Positions 1-9,904 are shown, counted from the first letter of the stretch. The stretch: 64,000 nucleotides of DNA from Peronospora farinosa (GCA_947646735.1 CANTFK010000054.1:434001-498000), one strand, 5' to 3'. Numbers and translations are program-made. Notes: generated by a model not told the origin, from the sequence alone.

Positions 1-2384
1 CCGCCTCCTTCCTGGTCTTCAGTCAAATCACCTGACGCCAACCCGGAAGCATTAGCAAGTTTAAATGGTGTATCGTACTGGAAGAATGAAGAGGGAGAAA
101 CGATGCACCCAAGAAACTCTCCCAGATCCGATGACAATCCGACAATCGACACCGAATCCATCCCAAACAAAGCCCACGGTGTGTTCGGGTCAATATCTGC
201 AGAATTGATCGTCGTCATCACTCCAGCATCACCAGCTGCTGTCTGTACTTCCATCTCTCGCGTCACATTCTCCAGCAGCCATGCGAGAATTTCATCAGGC
301 GTCTTTAACTTTCCACATGGAGCCACTTCCTCGAGCGATTTTGCTGGTGCTTGAAAAGACGACTCGCGTACATTGCCGGTCTTTGCCCTGTACTCATACA
401 CGGGCTTGGAGAGTGTGTTACTCAAAAAATGCGCTTTCGAGGCACTGCGCTGGATTTTACCGCTAGTGGTCTTACAAATTGTCTTTTGATGAAGCAATAC
501 AATCGCTTCGCATTTCAATTGATGCTCCGTGAGCACCATCTTGATGATTTCACGACAAATTTCCTCCAACGTCTGCTGTGTAGAGCCATTCTTCACCTCC
601 GCGACAACAACAAGAGCCTCCTCATCACCTTTTTCGATGGAAAATGCAGCAGTGCAGCCCGGACGAACGTTTTCGTGAGCGCGTTCAACAGATGCCTCGA
701 CATCTTGCGGGTACACGTTGCGGCCTCGAATAATTATCAAATCCTTGAGACGGCCGGTCACAAAGAGCTCGCTTTTATAGAGAAACCCCATGTCACCAGT
801 GCGTAGATACGTGGTATTCACATTCTTTGCGCCATCAAGCTGTGCACAAAACACTTCCTCTGTGTATTCAGGGCGGTTCCAGTAGCCGATGCCCACCGAG
901 GGTCCCTGCACCCAGATCTCACCGACCTCCAATTCGTCAAGTACTTTCTTGGTATTTGGGTCTACAATTACAACACAAAACGTCGGCATGGCTTTGCCAC
1001 AGCCTACAAGCTGCAGAACATCCGTGGCAGGGAATTGCTTCCCTTTGTTAGTGCTCACTACAGCGACCTTGCGCTGGATCTCTAACACGCGCTTGTTGAC
1101 ATCAAGTAGCGTCGGCTTTTGCGGCTGTTCTTGTCCAGTACACACCAGAGTAACTTCTGCCAGCCCGTAGCCACAGTTAAACGTGTTGGGCTCAAAACCC
1201 GCAGCTTTAAACTTAAACGTAAATGCTTCCAGTGACTCATGACGAATAGGCTCAGCTGCGCAAATAGTATGCTTGAGTGTACTCAGGTCCATCATCGCCA
1301 CCTGCTTGTCGCTAGTCTTTCTTGCCGCAAGCGCGAAACCAAAGTTCGGTGCACACACGTGCGTAGCCTTGTATTTGCTGGCTGTGCGCATCCAGAGTGA
1401 CGGATCCTTGATAAAACTGATTGGCGACATGCTCACACATCTCGCAGCCGTGACGCACGGAGCAATGATAAATCCGACGAGCCCCATGTCATGGTAACTC
1501 GGCAGCCAGCTCACCATCGTGTCCGTAGGGAGAATGTTCTCCCACGTCTTCATTTGTGCTTTCAAATTACCGTGGGAGATCATGACTGCCTTTGGAGCCG
1601 ACGTGGAACCAGAACTGTATTGGAAGAATGCAACCTCGTTGTAAGTTAAGGAAAGTGCATCCTCCTCGTCATACTGCGCGATTAGTGAGTCCGGTAGATC
1701 ATCCGTAGTGATCCACTGCACATTATCCGGCCACGATGTCTTGGCTGCGGAAAAATAGCCTTTAACTGTAGCCATTTTGCTTGCAAGATAATAGGTTGTA
1801 TCGGTCAAGACAACTCGAGCTGTCGAGTCTTTGACCAATCGGTTGAATTGAGGTAGATCCTTGGCTAATGTCCCTGGATAAGGTGGATACACTGGAATGC
1901 TCACAACTCCAGCATACAAACAGCCCCAGAAAGCCAATGCAAAGTCCAAACCTGGAGGAAAACATAGCACCACTTTGTCGCCCTTAATAACATGAGCTTG
2001 ACGTTGCAACGTTGCAGCAACTTTACGTGCTGCTCGATCAACATCTTCAAAGCTCAAGTTGATTGTTTCACGTCCCAGATCGTCCAAAAACGTGTACACG
2101 ATTTTGTGACGCCACATGTTGGACATAGCACGACGTTTGAGCTCGGCAATTACCGGCTCGGTATTAACCTTAACTCCATTGGCTACAACCACCGGATTAT
2201 TAATTTTAGGTACAATAGCGTCTTTCTTCTGTTTTTTACGCGATCGTAAAGATTCGAAATCCTCTTTATGTTCATATTTACGCTTCGTGTAGCGTGCACC
2301 CAATGCTGCAACGGCTGCTAGTGAAGCCACTGCTACTACTTCAAAGGCCACATGACCGATCGTAGTTGTAAATAAGGTGGACAT
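1..2384 (-). CDS. Fatty-acyl-AMP ligase with carrier domain, partial at window edge
   Basis: The frame is open from an ATG at 2384 to the window edge (794 codons), so the C-terminus is missing. Residues about 7-32 form an N-terminal hydrophobic anchor followed by basic residues. The adenylation domain then shows the P-loop-like YSSGSTSAPKAV, SWLPSYHDMGLVG, a YGLAEVTL core, and RTGDMGF with a downstream GRLKDLIIIRGRN hinge. The SWLPxYHDMGL block and the PNFGFAL stretch are typical of fatty-acyl-AMP ligases (FAAL, DIP2/FadD32 type), which make acyl-adenylates and pass the acyl group to a carrier protein rather than to CoA. Near the window edge a carrier-like segment with FGMDSVSIVGL supplies the phosphopantetheine serine. 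The product is inferred to be the loading part of a larger multidomain lipid or polyketide enzyme; whatever follows lies outside. No introns were needed. Confidence 0.85.
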   Translation of the reverse strand, partial: MSTLFTTTIGHVAFEVVAVASLAAVAALGARYTKRKYEHKEDFESLRSRKKQKKDAIVPKINNPVVVANGVKVNTEPVIAELKRRAMSNMWRHKIVYTFLDDLGRETINLSFEDVDRAARKVAATLQRQAHVIKGDKVVLCFPPGLDFALAFWGCLYAGVVSIPVYPPYPGTLAKDLPQFNRLVKDSTARVVLTDTTYYLASKMATVKGYFSAAKTSWPDNVQWITTDDLPDSLIAQYDEEDALSLTYNEVAFFQYSSGSTSAPKAVMISHGNLKAQMKTWENILPTDTMVSWLPSYHDMGLVGFIIAPCVTAARCVSMSPISFIKDPSLWMRTASKYKATHVCAPNFGFALAARKTSDKQVAMMDLSTLKHTICAAEPIRHESLEAFTFKFKAAGFEPNTFNCGYGLAEVTLVCTGQEQPQKPTLLDVNKRVLEIQRKVAVVSTNKGKQFPATDVLQLVGCGKAMPTFCVVIVDPNTKKVLDELEVGEIWVQGPSVGIGYWNRPEYTEEVFCAQLDGAKNVNTTYLRTGDMGFLYKSELFVTGRLKDLIIIRGRNVYPQDVEASVERAHENVRPGCTAAFSIEKGDEEALVVVAEVKNGSTQQTLEEICREIIKMVLTEHQLKCEAIVLLHQKTICKTTSGKIQRSASKAHFLSNTLSKPVYEYRAKTGNVRESSFQAPAKSLEEVAPCGKLKTPDEILAWLLENVTREMEVQTAAGDAGVMTTINSADIDPNTPWALFGMDSVSIVGLSSDLGEFLGCIVSPSSFFQYDTPFKLANASGLASGDLTEDQEGG

Positions 2385-2476
2385 TATTAGAAGAGGGTGA
2401 TCACAGAAGAGGCGGATCGTTTGGTTTATATTGCACCCGTCTTTGGACACTTGACGTTTGAGAAAGGGTAAACTTT

Positions 2477-2494
2477 TAGTTTTGGGCCAATCGT
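2477..2494 (+). repeat. Target-site duplication, left copy (LINE copy 1)
   Basis: The 18-mer TAGTTTTGGGCCAATCGT is repeated exactly at 3773-3790, immediately beyond the (TC)n tail of the LINE copy. Confidence 0.9.
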
Positions 2495-2537
2495 AGTTCA
2501 TTAAGAGAGACCGCCATTCGCATGCGAAACTTCGAGA

Positions 2538-2696
2538 ATGGGCGATCATAATTTTACTTTCGTCGCCGCCACTAGACGTGGGAAATCCAGTAGGGTGCCC
2601 AAGCCCATTGCGACTAAGGCAACAGCTACCATTCACGCAAGCCATCTCATGGGTGCTGATCGGGCCAGGCAAGGTTCGAGGCGTTTCACTCTCTGA
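2538..2696 (+). pseudogene. Short N-terminal frame, possible LINE ORF1 start
   Basis: ATG at 2538 opens 52 residues beginning MGDHNFTFVAATRRGK and stops at 2694-2696. It lies inside the target-duplication-bounded insertion and is absent from copy 2. Its basic composition and its position near the element's 5' end suggest the remaining start of ORF1, with the rest deleted. This is inference; no diagnostic motif survives. Confidence 0.4.
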
Positions 2697-2717
2697 TGAA
2701 TCTGATCGCCCTCAGAG

Positions 2718-3749
2718 TTGGGAGCTCACTCAATGCCACGATGGCATAACTTGGGTTTTCGACGGCGCTCCGCCGCTAGTAAAAGGGAAATCGCAGGAAC
2801 TCACCCAACAAGCGGAGAGCAAGCTCAGCCGACATGGGGTTGTCTTTTTTCCAACCCACAGATCCACCACTATCCGTGGTCCGCACCGCCTACGGTCCCC
2901 AACCATCGACTATTCACATTTTTGAAAAAACAAGCTTTTCAGGCGACAAAGCGCGGTCTCGCAGCACCGCTGAAGCAGGTCATCGATCGGCTAGCCACCA
3001 AGAGCCAGAATACGCGGTGGCAATGCACAGCTTTAAATGTCACGCCGGCTCAGCTATGGGATCACGGCCATGCGGTAACGGAATACCAGCTATGGACACG
3101 ATATCGACACGCTACCGGACAGCTAAACTTTTGGTACCAAAACCGACCCCCGGACGGATCATGCACATATTTGGAATGTGTAGGCCAAAAGGAAACCCAG
3201 GAGCATCTCTTTTGGGGATGTCCCCGCGCTCAGACAATCTGGGCCCGGCTTATCAGTCATTGGGAGAGTACACCTCACCATCCTACCCACCTCCTGGATT
3301 GGCTCGAACACTGCGCAAACTGTAGCGTACCACGCATCTCGCCGCAGGTCACAGCAAAGCTGTTAGCCCGGTACCCGGAAGACATTGATCTATTCGCCAC
3401 AGCCTGGAGGACGATTTGGGAAGTCGCAGTGACCGTCATTATCACAATGCTCTGGCAACTTCGCGTGGATAGGATTTTTAACAATGCGCTTATTCCGATA
3501 CAAGCCAGTGAAACTTTGATCTGGAATAGGATTCAGCTCCAACTGAGGGCGCTCATCAAACGTCTCCATTGCAGGGCGGCCACAGCCGTCCGTGGAGCCC
3601 AACTATCTGCATGTTACGACATATTTATATCAGAACCGAGAGGGCAGTCCGGCGTTCATAGACGTGCTGCCAGCCGTAGGCAATTCCTGGACCCTCCAGC
3701 GTTGCTAGTGTGGTTAACTACCTACCAGAGATCTTGCACTAATCAGTAA
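2718..3749 (+). pseudogene. LINE ORF2 C-terminal remnant (RT zinc-binding domain)
   Basis: The frame stays open for 343 codons to a stop at 3747-3749, but has no credible ATG at its start and no reverse-transcriptase catalytic motif. Recognisable is the zf-RVT-like block with CTYLECVGQKETQEHLFWGC, normally downstream of the RT domain in plant and oomycete LINEs. It is the distal part of ORF2 brought next to the element's 5' end by an internal deletion. Confidence 0.75.
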
Positions 3750-3772
3750 ATAGACAATCTGTTCTCTCTCTC

Positions 3773-3790
3773 TAGTTTTGGGCCAATCGT
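3773..3790 (+). repeat. Target-site duplication, right copy (LINE copy 1)
   Basis: Exact repeat of 2477-2494; see that entry. Confidence 0.9.
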
Positions 3791-4765
3791 CATCGCTGAA
3801 TCGTAAGCGTCACAATGTAGCTTTAGATTATTTTCGAAAGATTTGTGTTTTCTTTAAATTTGGGTCGTATCTTCTTTAAATTTGAGTCAACAGGCCTTAT
3901 TGGAATGTTAAGACCTGTACCATGTCGCATGCGAGTCACTTTTGTCTAGTTCTTTTAAACGTCAGGAGTTTAAACAAAAACAATTGTGGCAAGATCCTCG
4001 TTTTTGCATCAGAATGTGTGTGTGCAGTGCCATTTCAACGACGCTCAGTACGTTAATGAGGTGCTTATGATGCTAAAGTAAATCCTCATGGCGCTTCGGG
4101 TATGTAATTGGCGAGACAAAAGGCTGCGAGACATTGAACAACTGCAAGCTGCATAGATATGAGTGTCAAGGACGTCCGGCTAGTGCTTAGTAAAGTAAGA
4201 GAGCTAACGGCTACTAACGCTTCTTCCACCAATTAAAGTCAAGATCTCTGATGTAGGGAATTGAATCAACCTACTTACAAGGGGATCCTCCTACGAGATG
4301 CTGCACTAGGTATTAGAGCACGTAAGTTACAGCACATTTGACAGTAAAAGATGTAGTCGAGCTTATCTCGTGAGCAAATGCAGACCACGACAGTTATATT
4401 GACTCCACGAATTTTGCGCCATGCTGGACAAAAAGATCGACTAGCTCTATTTTGACATCATCCTCATTGCACGACAGTATTATCTAGCCATTGATATCGC
4501 TTGAGGGCGATGACGAGCCAATTAGGCTAGATTTTTTTTAAACATGCAGTACATTACTAAATCAGTACTTTGTTTATACTAATAATACTGCAAAATATTA
4601 TACATACGACAATGCGTGGAGACAGGGTATGAAGTACTCGATCTAAGTCCGTTATTAAGGCCAGGAATCGAAGCTCATTAGGCTCGACGGTCTAGCAGTA
4701 GCCGCCGAGACTCAGTCCTCAGTTCAAGAGAAACGTCGTCTTGTTGTTCGTTTGCAGCAAATACA
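3791..4765. other. Intergenic region
   Basis: No coding region was recognised. The sequence is AT-rich and carries nothing that looks like a known RNA or element. It contains the upstream region of the membrane protein gene at 4766. Confidence 0.5.
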
Positions 4766-5980
4766 ATGTTGCCAAATGTCAAGCAGCAGCACCGGCCGTT
4801 CGAGTCGAACTCGACAATTGACGACCTTCAGTTAAAACACGTCCGACTTGACGCTTTAACGTCGTCGAAACTAAAGTTTGTCTCAGTATTTCGTGAGATG
4901 ACGTTCCCCGACTCTGATCAAGATTCCGACAGTGACTACGTGCCATCGGATGAGGAAAATAGAGACGAGAATACAGAGAGTGAGGAAGATGAGGATGACA
5001 CTAGTACGGAAGAAATATTCGATCGATATCACGAAGAGGAAGAAAAGGACGAGGATGTAGATACTAAGGGCATATACAGATGGGAAGAGCACTATCATCA
5101 GGCTGATGTAGCCTTTCGGAAGAAATTTGACTGTGCTATTGACACACGAGCTTACCCTGAGACAAGGAGACGGTTACGACGAAATAAAACGCGGTATCAA
5201 GTATACAAGTTTGTGCTGACAGGTGTGGCGATTTTTTGTTTGGTGCAATTGGCACTCGTGTACGTAGCATCGTCGTGGTCATTTTCGATGGTGACGTGGA
5301 GAGAAGCGTCAACTGAAAACAATTATCTGGAGGGAGGAAGATTTACCGACCTTGCTCAATTGAATAGCAATGGACCTAGTGATGTAAGCTTAAGGCTGAC
5401 ATCTCAATCCTCACAAAAGCAGATTCCAGATTATGTGCGTACTGCACTGCATCTGTGTGCAACGCTTTCTCGACGCGTCATCAAGTCAGAATATGATGCC
5501 AAAGTTACACAACATTCGTTACGTGCTTGCGATATCGCTGTGAAGTTTGCACCAACAAGTTCACGCGAGGCTATTGAGGCTTATGGACTCCGCGGGGATT
5601 TACTTAGTTTGGTATCGCGCTTTGACAGTGCTGATGAGGATTACAAAGCCGCAAGGACGTTGGTGCTCGAAGTCGAAAGAAGCCACACGGACCCGCAAGT
5701 AGCACGGACATTACTTCAGGACATTGATCTTAAAACGTTAGTCAACCGCTGGACGCAATTGTACAAGACAAAGAGGTTCAATGAACTGAGACGTGAGGTC
5801 AAAGCCCGAGCGGCTCAAAAGCATCAAACTAACGAGGCAAGTGCGGTGAGCGAGTTGGCGGCCCATTGGCTGAGTGCATTCAAACAGAAAGAACGTGTAC
5901 TAGACGTGCTTACACTTCAGCGCCGCTACACGCTGCGTCGTCTGAATTTTGAAGCCTTCGGCGGTGACTACACAAGCTAA
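4766..5980 (+). CDS. Acidic single-pass membrane protein, function unknown
   Basis: A 404-residue frame from ATG 4766 to TAA at 5978-5980; a second ATG at 4898 (residue 45) is an equally possible start. Residues 49-101 are strongly acidic (runs of D, E and S). After a basic patch (RRRLRRNK, about 135-141) comes one membrane segment at about 149-170. The C-terminal half, about 225-380, is predicted helical with helix pairs that look like degenerate TPR-type repeats (the block around residues 225-300). The charge pattern suggests an N-terminal cytosolic acidic tail and a lumenal or exposed helical domain, but topology is inferred. I do not recognise the family. Confidence 0.7.
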   Translation: MLPNVKQQHRPFESNSTIDDLQLKHVRLDALTSSKLKFVSVFREMTFPDSDQDSDSDYVPSDEENRDENTESEEDEDDTSTEEIFDRYHEEEEKDEDVDTKGIYRWEEHYHQADVAFRKKFDCAIDTRAYPETRRRLRRNKTRYQVYKFVLTGVAIFCLVQLALVYVASSWSFSMVTWREASTENNYLEGGRFTDLAQLNSNGPSDVSLRLTSQSSQKQIPDYVRTALHLCATLSRRVIKSEYDAKVTQHSLRACDIAVKFAPTSSREAIEAYGLRGDLLSLVSRFDSADEDYKAARTLVLEVERSHTDPQVARTLLQDIDLKTLVNRWTQLYKTKRFNELRREVKARAAQKHQTNEASAVSELAAHWLSAFKQKERVLDVLTLQRRYTLRRLNFEAFGGDYTS

Positions 5981-6569
5981 GATAAATGACATGCGGGTCG
6001 CTTAGTTAAGTTCACCAAGCTAAATACATTTTGTATATACTACTTCATCTTCTTTCTCCTCCTCCTTGTCTTCTCCATCTTCCCTTACGACCGTCGTTAT
6101 AGGTACCCTTCGCTCGCTGTATTTGTCGTCACTCTTAGCAGCTATGGCTGTCCTGGCAAGCTCATCAGCCTTTATCGATTCATAAATTTGATTTGGGAGC
6201 TGGCGACGCCGTAAGGCTTACTAAGATCTCCAACATCCTCGTCAGCACTCACAGTTTCCAGCGCTCCAACATTAAGTGATCGATTTTTGTAGCCTAAAGC
6301 TGCTGATCTATTGCTGCATGAGCCGAACCCATTCGAAAGAATCAAACCGACGAGTACCCTCCAGCTTACTAAGGAGCCAAGAAAGATATCGACAAGTTTG
6401 GCGTTTACTGACAAGCATGGCAGCCGCTTCGCTATAAACATAAATCTTTCCGTCAGAAACTTTGCGAGCTACAATTGCACACCGCCGTTAAAAGATAGCT
6501 CATTCGAGCACCGAACTGACACGACAAGTTGTAGAGAGAAGGAGTACAAGTAAGTCAAAGATCTATAAT
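5981..6569. other. Intergenic region
   Basis: Short frames on both strands, none recognisable. No upstream exon of the oxoamine-synthase fragment at 6570 could be found here. Confidence 0.5.
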
Positions 6570-6857
6570 ATGTTGCACAATATAAACGTGAAGCCTATCG
6601 TCTACCCTGCAGTTGAGGAAGGCAAATGTCGTCTGCGCTTTTTTATATCGGCGCTGCACACGCCAAAGCAGCTGGAGGACGCCGTCATTGCTCTGAAAAC
6701 GTATCTTTGCGACAAGATTGATGATGTCGCTGTGGCGTCTCCAGGACATTCCAATGTCAACGGAACCGCGACGAATGGCGTTGCTAAGGTGACAATAGAC
6801 AGCTTCAAGACGGAGAAAAAAACGAAAAGTCAAAAAGAACAAGAACACCAAGGCTAG
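6570..6857 (+). pseudogene. Alpha-oxoamine synthase C-terminal relic
   Basis: The first about 50 residues match the C-terminal end of PLP-dependent alpha-oxoamine synthases (serine palmitoyltransferase, KBL, ALAS, AONS group): NVKPIVYPAVEEGKCRLRFF, then HTPKQLEDAV. In these enzymes this block lies near the C-terminus and holds a conserved arginine; the PLP-lysine domain should lie several hundred residues upstream and is not present. The frame ends with an unrelated lysine-rich tail. It is either a truncated pseudogene or an orphan last exon; the absence of upstream exons in the preceding 600 bp favours a relic. Confidence 0.6.
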
Positions 6858-7870
6858 AAAAAGTAAGGGAGTCGACGCTGAAAAAAATTGAATGACGCGG
6901 CTCGAGTCGTACACTTCGTTTTCAAGAAATATATTTTGCAATTTTTCGATATGGAAAGCAGTGATAGAAGGACACAACTACGCTAACTCGTAATAAAACG
7001 TAATGTATCGACTTGATGAACCCCGAAGCTTTTCTGCGAATTTTCTATATAAGTGGGAAGGCAAAAGTTACAAACAAACATGTTAGTTGTACGTAAGGAT
7101 TGTATCGTTATATAGTAGTATGGTGTATCCTGGCATCTACATTCATACTTACCTGACTGGTGTTTGACGCTGCTCAACGAGGGCGTTGACATGAGCCGGA
7201 GCAGGCCCCTTGCACTCCGGTGCTGTAAGGGTTCAGGAATGCTCTTTTGAGTAATTCCACAGTAGAATTTTTGTTAGCGGGGGTGAGCGCGTGCGCCGCC
7301 CCCACCTTAGTCTTTTTATATAGCACGACACTACTTCACCACTTCTACTTTTATCTCTACCGACTATTTTTATTTTTTGCTCTTGTGTGCGGGTGCGCAG
7401 TGTCGACCACAGCCATCACGGTGCGCCCAAGTAAGTCGCACATCGCAAAAATACTTGTTGAATGAAGCATCCTGATAGTTATCGTCACGCGACCATTTGA
7501 TAGAGCTGAGAGTTGCCTTGATAGAGCGCTGGTAATGCTTTGCGATAATAATACGGAGTACCATGTTGTGGTGCATCCAAACGATTTGACGCAAGGCGGA
7601 CTTCGGGTTAGCGTCTCATTATATAATAATTTAACTACCGGTGGCTTGCCCAAAGACTGTCAAGAGTCTCTTGTTTCAAACAAATGCAATTTGACTGGAC
7701 TGACAGTGAGTTTGGAAACGTTGAGATGGCCTGCTGGAAGACGAGGAAGACACCGAGCATGTTAAAGTCGGATATATGAGATCTCAGCTAAGCCTGTACA
7801 CTAGTCATCAGTGGACATGATGAAAGCTGCCTCGAGTTCCTGATGAGTCTGTGGCCCGAGGCAAAGGGAA
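6858..7870. other. Intergenic region left of the Ty3 element
   Basis: Several frames of 60-100 codons occur on both strands but none has a recognisable domain or a clear start context. No target-site duplication for the neighbouring LTR element was found at its right end (7866-7870). Confidence 0.45.
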
Positions 7871-8511
7871 GGTAGCTCCGCTACACAGCTCTTTAGCCAG
7901 AGGAAGACTTTCGTCTGGAAGCCTCTTAGTTCTAGAGAACTAAATAGAGTGAAGGCTAAAAGCCACTTAGTTCTGAGGAACTAATTAAACGACTTAAAGT
8001 CACCCTGTTCTAAGGAACTAGGAAAGAGACTTTTAGTCAATCAAGCAATATGCTTAAGGTTCAGAGAACCAACGCACAGAGTGCAAGAACAAGCTAGAAG
8101 CTTAGGGGTTCAGAGAACCAACGCACGAAGTGCACAAGAGAGCAAGTCAGAACGACTTGCGATCTTAAACTCAAAAGGAGAACTGATTTTATTTATGCTT
8201 TAAGATTTTATGAATAGTCCTACTCTAAGTACACTACACTAGATTAATTACTATAATAGTAATTATTATATGCAGACTTTGCTATTGGACGACGTATCGT
8301 CTAAACATCTGTGTATGATGTACTTAATACAGCGTTAGTGATTTATCGAATCCCAATCGATAAGATACGGTATTACCGAATACCGTATTATAACGCTCAT
8401 ACTTAATACCTCTCTAAAGAGAAGTATAATAATGCATTATATGCAATAGAAAGGAGAGTTTAAGCGTAAACTCTCGGAAAGACGCTACAACCGTCGTGTA
8501 ACCCCGTTACA
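7871..8511 (-). repeat. 3' LTR of the Ty3 element
   Basis: 641 bp, aligned with 15161-15801 at a constant offset of 7290. In transcription sense it begins TGTAACGGGG. Its outer end differs from the other LTR: the three-base centre of the palindrome GTAGC-NNN-GCTAC is flipped. It contains five short palindromes of the form GTTC-N3/4-GAAC at 7929, 7970, 8007, 8059 and 8108. Confidence 0.95.
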
Positions 8512-8523
8512 CCCTCCCCCACC
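8512..8523 (-). other. Polypurine tract
   Basis: On the minus strand the bases directly before the 3' LTR read GGTGGGGGAGGG, a purine run broken by one T. This is the expected primer site for plus-strand DNA synthesis. Confidence 0.8.
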
Positions 8524-8622
8524 AGACTGACGTTCCCATAGAATGTCACTCGACATCTTTCCTCGTAGAGGTAGTGCTTTAGCGAACGTTTAAAACCTCA
8601 CGGTTTGTTCACGGCACATAAC

Positions 8623-8955
8623 ATGACGCCTCCCGATAGTGAGTCACAGACTCTTCGGGACCTCATTGAAGACGACCTTGACGAAGCGGTTGATTACGAA
8701 AGTGACACCGTCTTTGTGGGACCCGATGGGTCCCCTTTAGCCACCCTCACGGGTGAAGATGACACTCGTCATGCACCGAATCCGTTCCCTGAACGTGGTG
8801 CAGCAGATGCGCTAACAGCGTTACGTGACCCGCCTGACGTATCATCAACGGCGACGGTTACTAACCCACTCGACGAGCAGCAACAGCGGTCCATCGACCA
8901 AGAGGAAGGCGCCAAGCGCCGGACGAAGAATATGACAAGACTGCAGGACCACTGA
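8623..8955 (+). CDS. Opposite-strand ORF in Ty3 element, N-terminal piece
   Basis: ATG at 8623 starts a 110-residue acidic frame (MTPPDSESQTLRDLIEDDLDE) ending at 8953-8955. It lies between the polypurine tract and the end of integrase, reading against gag-pol. A second frame, open from 9041 to 9904, follows in another phase with no ATG near its start. The two may be parts of one gene separated by frame-breaking mutations, consistent with the damage in pol. The function is unknown and no domain was recognised. Confidence 0.5.
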   Translation: MTPPDSESQTLRDLIEDDLDEAVDYESDTVFVGPDGSPLATLTGEDDTRHAPNPFPERGAADALTALRDPPDVSSTATVTNPLDEQQQRSIDQEEGAKRRTKNMTRLQDH

Positions 8956-9040
8956 CAGTACAGGTTCAAGCCACATACGGTGGAAGAACGCCTAAAGGAA
9001 GCATCTGGGCATTCCCTTTCTGGATGGACCAGTGAACTGA

Positions 9041-9904
9041 GCAATTTCACCTGAGGATGTTGCCACGCGCACGGCACTTCGACAACGATATCTGGAACCC
9101 CACATTACTACACAAAGCCAATACTTGGCACGCCTTAACAGGCAAGTGCGCGGTGCGCCAGTTCCTCCCATAAAGGGTGTTCCCATCCTTCTTTTCGCGG
9201 GGGAAACCGAGGACGAAGAAGACACGGCTTTCAGCCGCTGGGCGCATTATGCGCGACGTTTACGCAGCATGTGGGCCCTACGGGCAAGTGCTGATGTGGC
9301 AGATGTTCGACTTGAGCGGAAGATGCGTTATGATTACGCGAAATTGAAGGCCCGGGGAAAGTTGAAATCCCAACGAACGCATTATGCGCCTGCTACCCAG
9401 CAGCCCAATGTTTCGGCTACCCCTGTAGCCGCGAGTTCACGACAGCCCGAGGCCGCTAACCCGCCTACCCTCACCATTACTGGTGAGAAGCGTCAGCGCC
9501 AACAGGCAGACCCTGCGCACGACGCTCAAAAACGTCCACGGCGTATGGGCAGTCCTGCCGAAGGGGAGTCTCAAACTCCCATGAATTCCACGATTCGGGA
9601 TAACCCCGCCACTTCACCAGATACTGGTTTTGGCCATGGCGGCGACGCTTCTGCAGTAGACGCTCCACGTGGAACTGCAGGTTCCCCTGCGCATCGAGCA
9701 AAGCAGGAGGAGGCCGGTGTATCGGTACAAGCTCATGCCGAGCTTGTTCAGGAGGTGCGGTCCCTTCGTGAGGAGAGGCAGACGATGAACTCCCGGCTTG
9801 CGTCCCTGGAAGAGAGTCGGACCCGAATGCAGGGTCAACTTGACTTGTTGGTGCAGATGCTCCGTCCCGCGACAATGCCAATGGGCCCGGCGCGAGCGCC
9901 TTAG
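9041..9904 (+). CDS. Opposite-strand ORF in Ty3 element, C-terminal coiled-coil piece
   Basis: The frame is open from just after a stop at 9038-9040 to a stop at 9902-9904 (287 codons). The first internal ATG is only near 9269, so the N-terminus probably lies in the frame at 8623. Residues from about 9735 to 9880 form a convincing coiled coil (ELVQEVRSLREERQ and the following heptads), preceded by a low-complexity polar stretch. Bases 9477-9904 overlap the integrase C-terminus in antisense: the coiled coil is opposite the low-complexity linker of integrase, the polar part opposite the chromodomain. It may be a real overlapping gene or, for the overlapped half, a shadow. Confidence 0.45.
   Translation, partial: AISPEDVATRTALRQRYLEPHITTQSQYLARLNRQVRGAPVPPIKGVPILLFAGETEDEEDTAFSRWAHYARRLRSMWALRASADVADVRLERKMRYDYAKLKARGKLKSQRTHYAPATQQPNVSATPVAASSRQPEAANPPTLTITGEKRQRQQADPAHDAQKRPRRMGSPAEGESQTPMNSTIRDNPATSPDTGFGHGGDASAVDAPRGTAGSPAHRAKQEEAGVSVQAHAELVQEVRSLREERQTMNSRLASLEESRTRMQGQLDLLVQMLRPATMPMGPARAP

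Larger units (their letters stand above)
2495..3772 (+). mobile_element. Internally deleted LINE (non-LTR retrotransposon), copy 1
   Basis: A 1278-bp insertion is bounded by a perfect 18-bp duplication and ends in a short TC-rich tail (about 3760-3772). The 3' two thirds encode the C-terminal part of a LINE ORF2 protein with the reverse-transcriptase zinc-binding pattern C-x3-C-x7-H-x4-C near 3164-3230. The first about 200 bp encode a separate 52-residue frame (2538-2696) that resembles the start of an ORF1. No reverse transcriptase or endonuclease domain lies between, so this is not an autonomous element. A related copy on the other strand lies at 18874-20146; they share the 3' part from about 2697 on but not the 5' part. 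Confidence 0.85.

Noticed and set aside
7840..7866. CTGATGAG followed by a possible stem and CGAGGCAAA, reminiscent of a hammerhead ribozyme next to the LTR
   Set aside because: The required GAAA after stem II and a matching cleavage arm are absent; the flanking GCCTCG/CGAGGC pairing does not place the core correctly.
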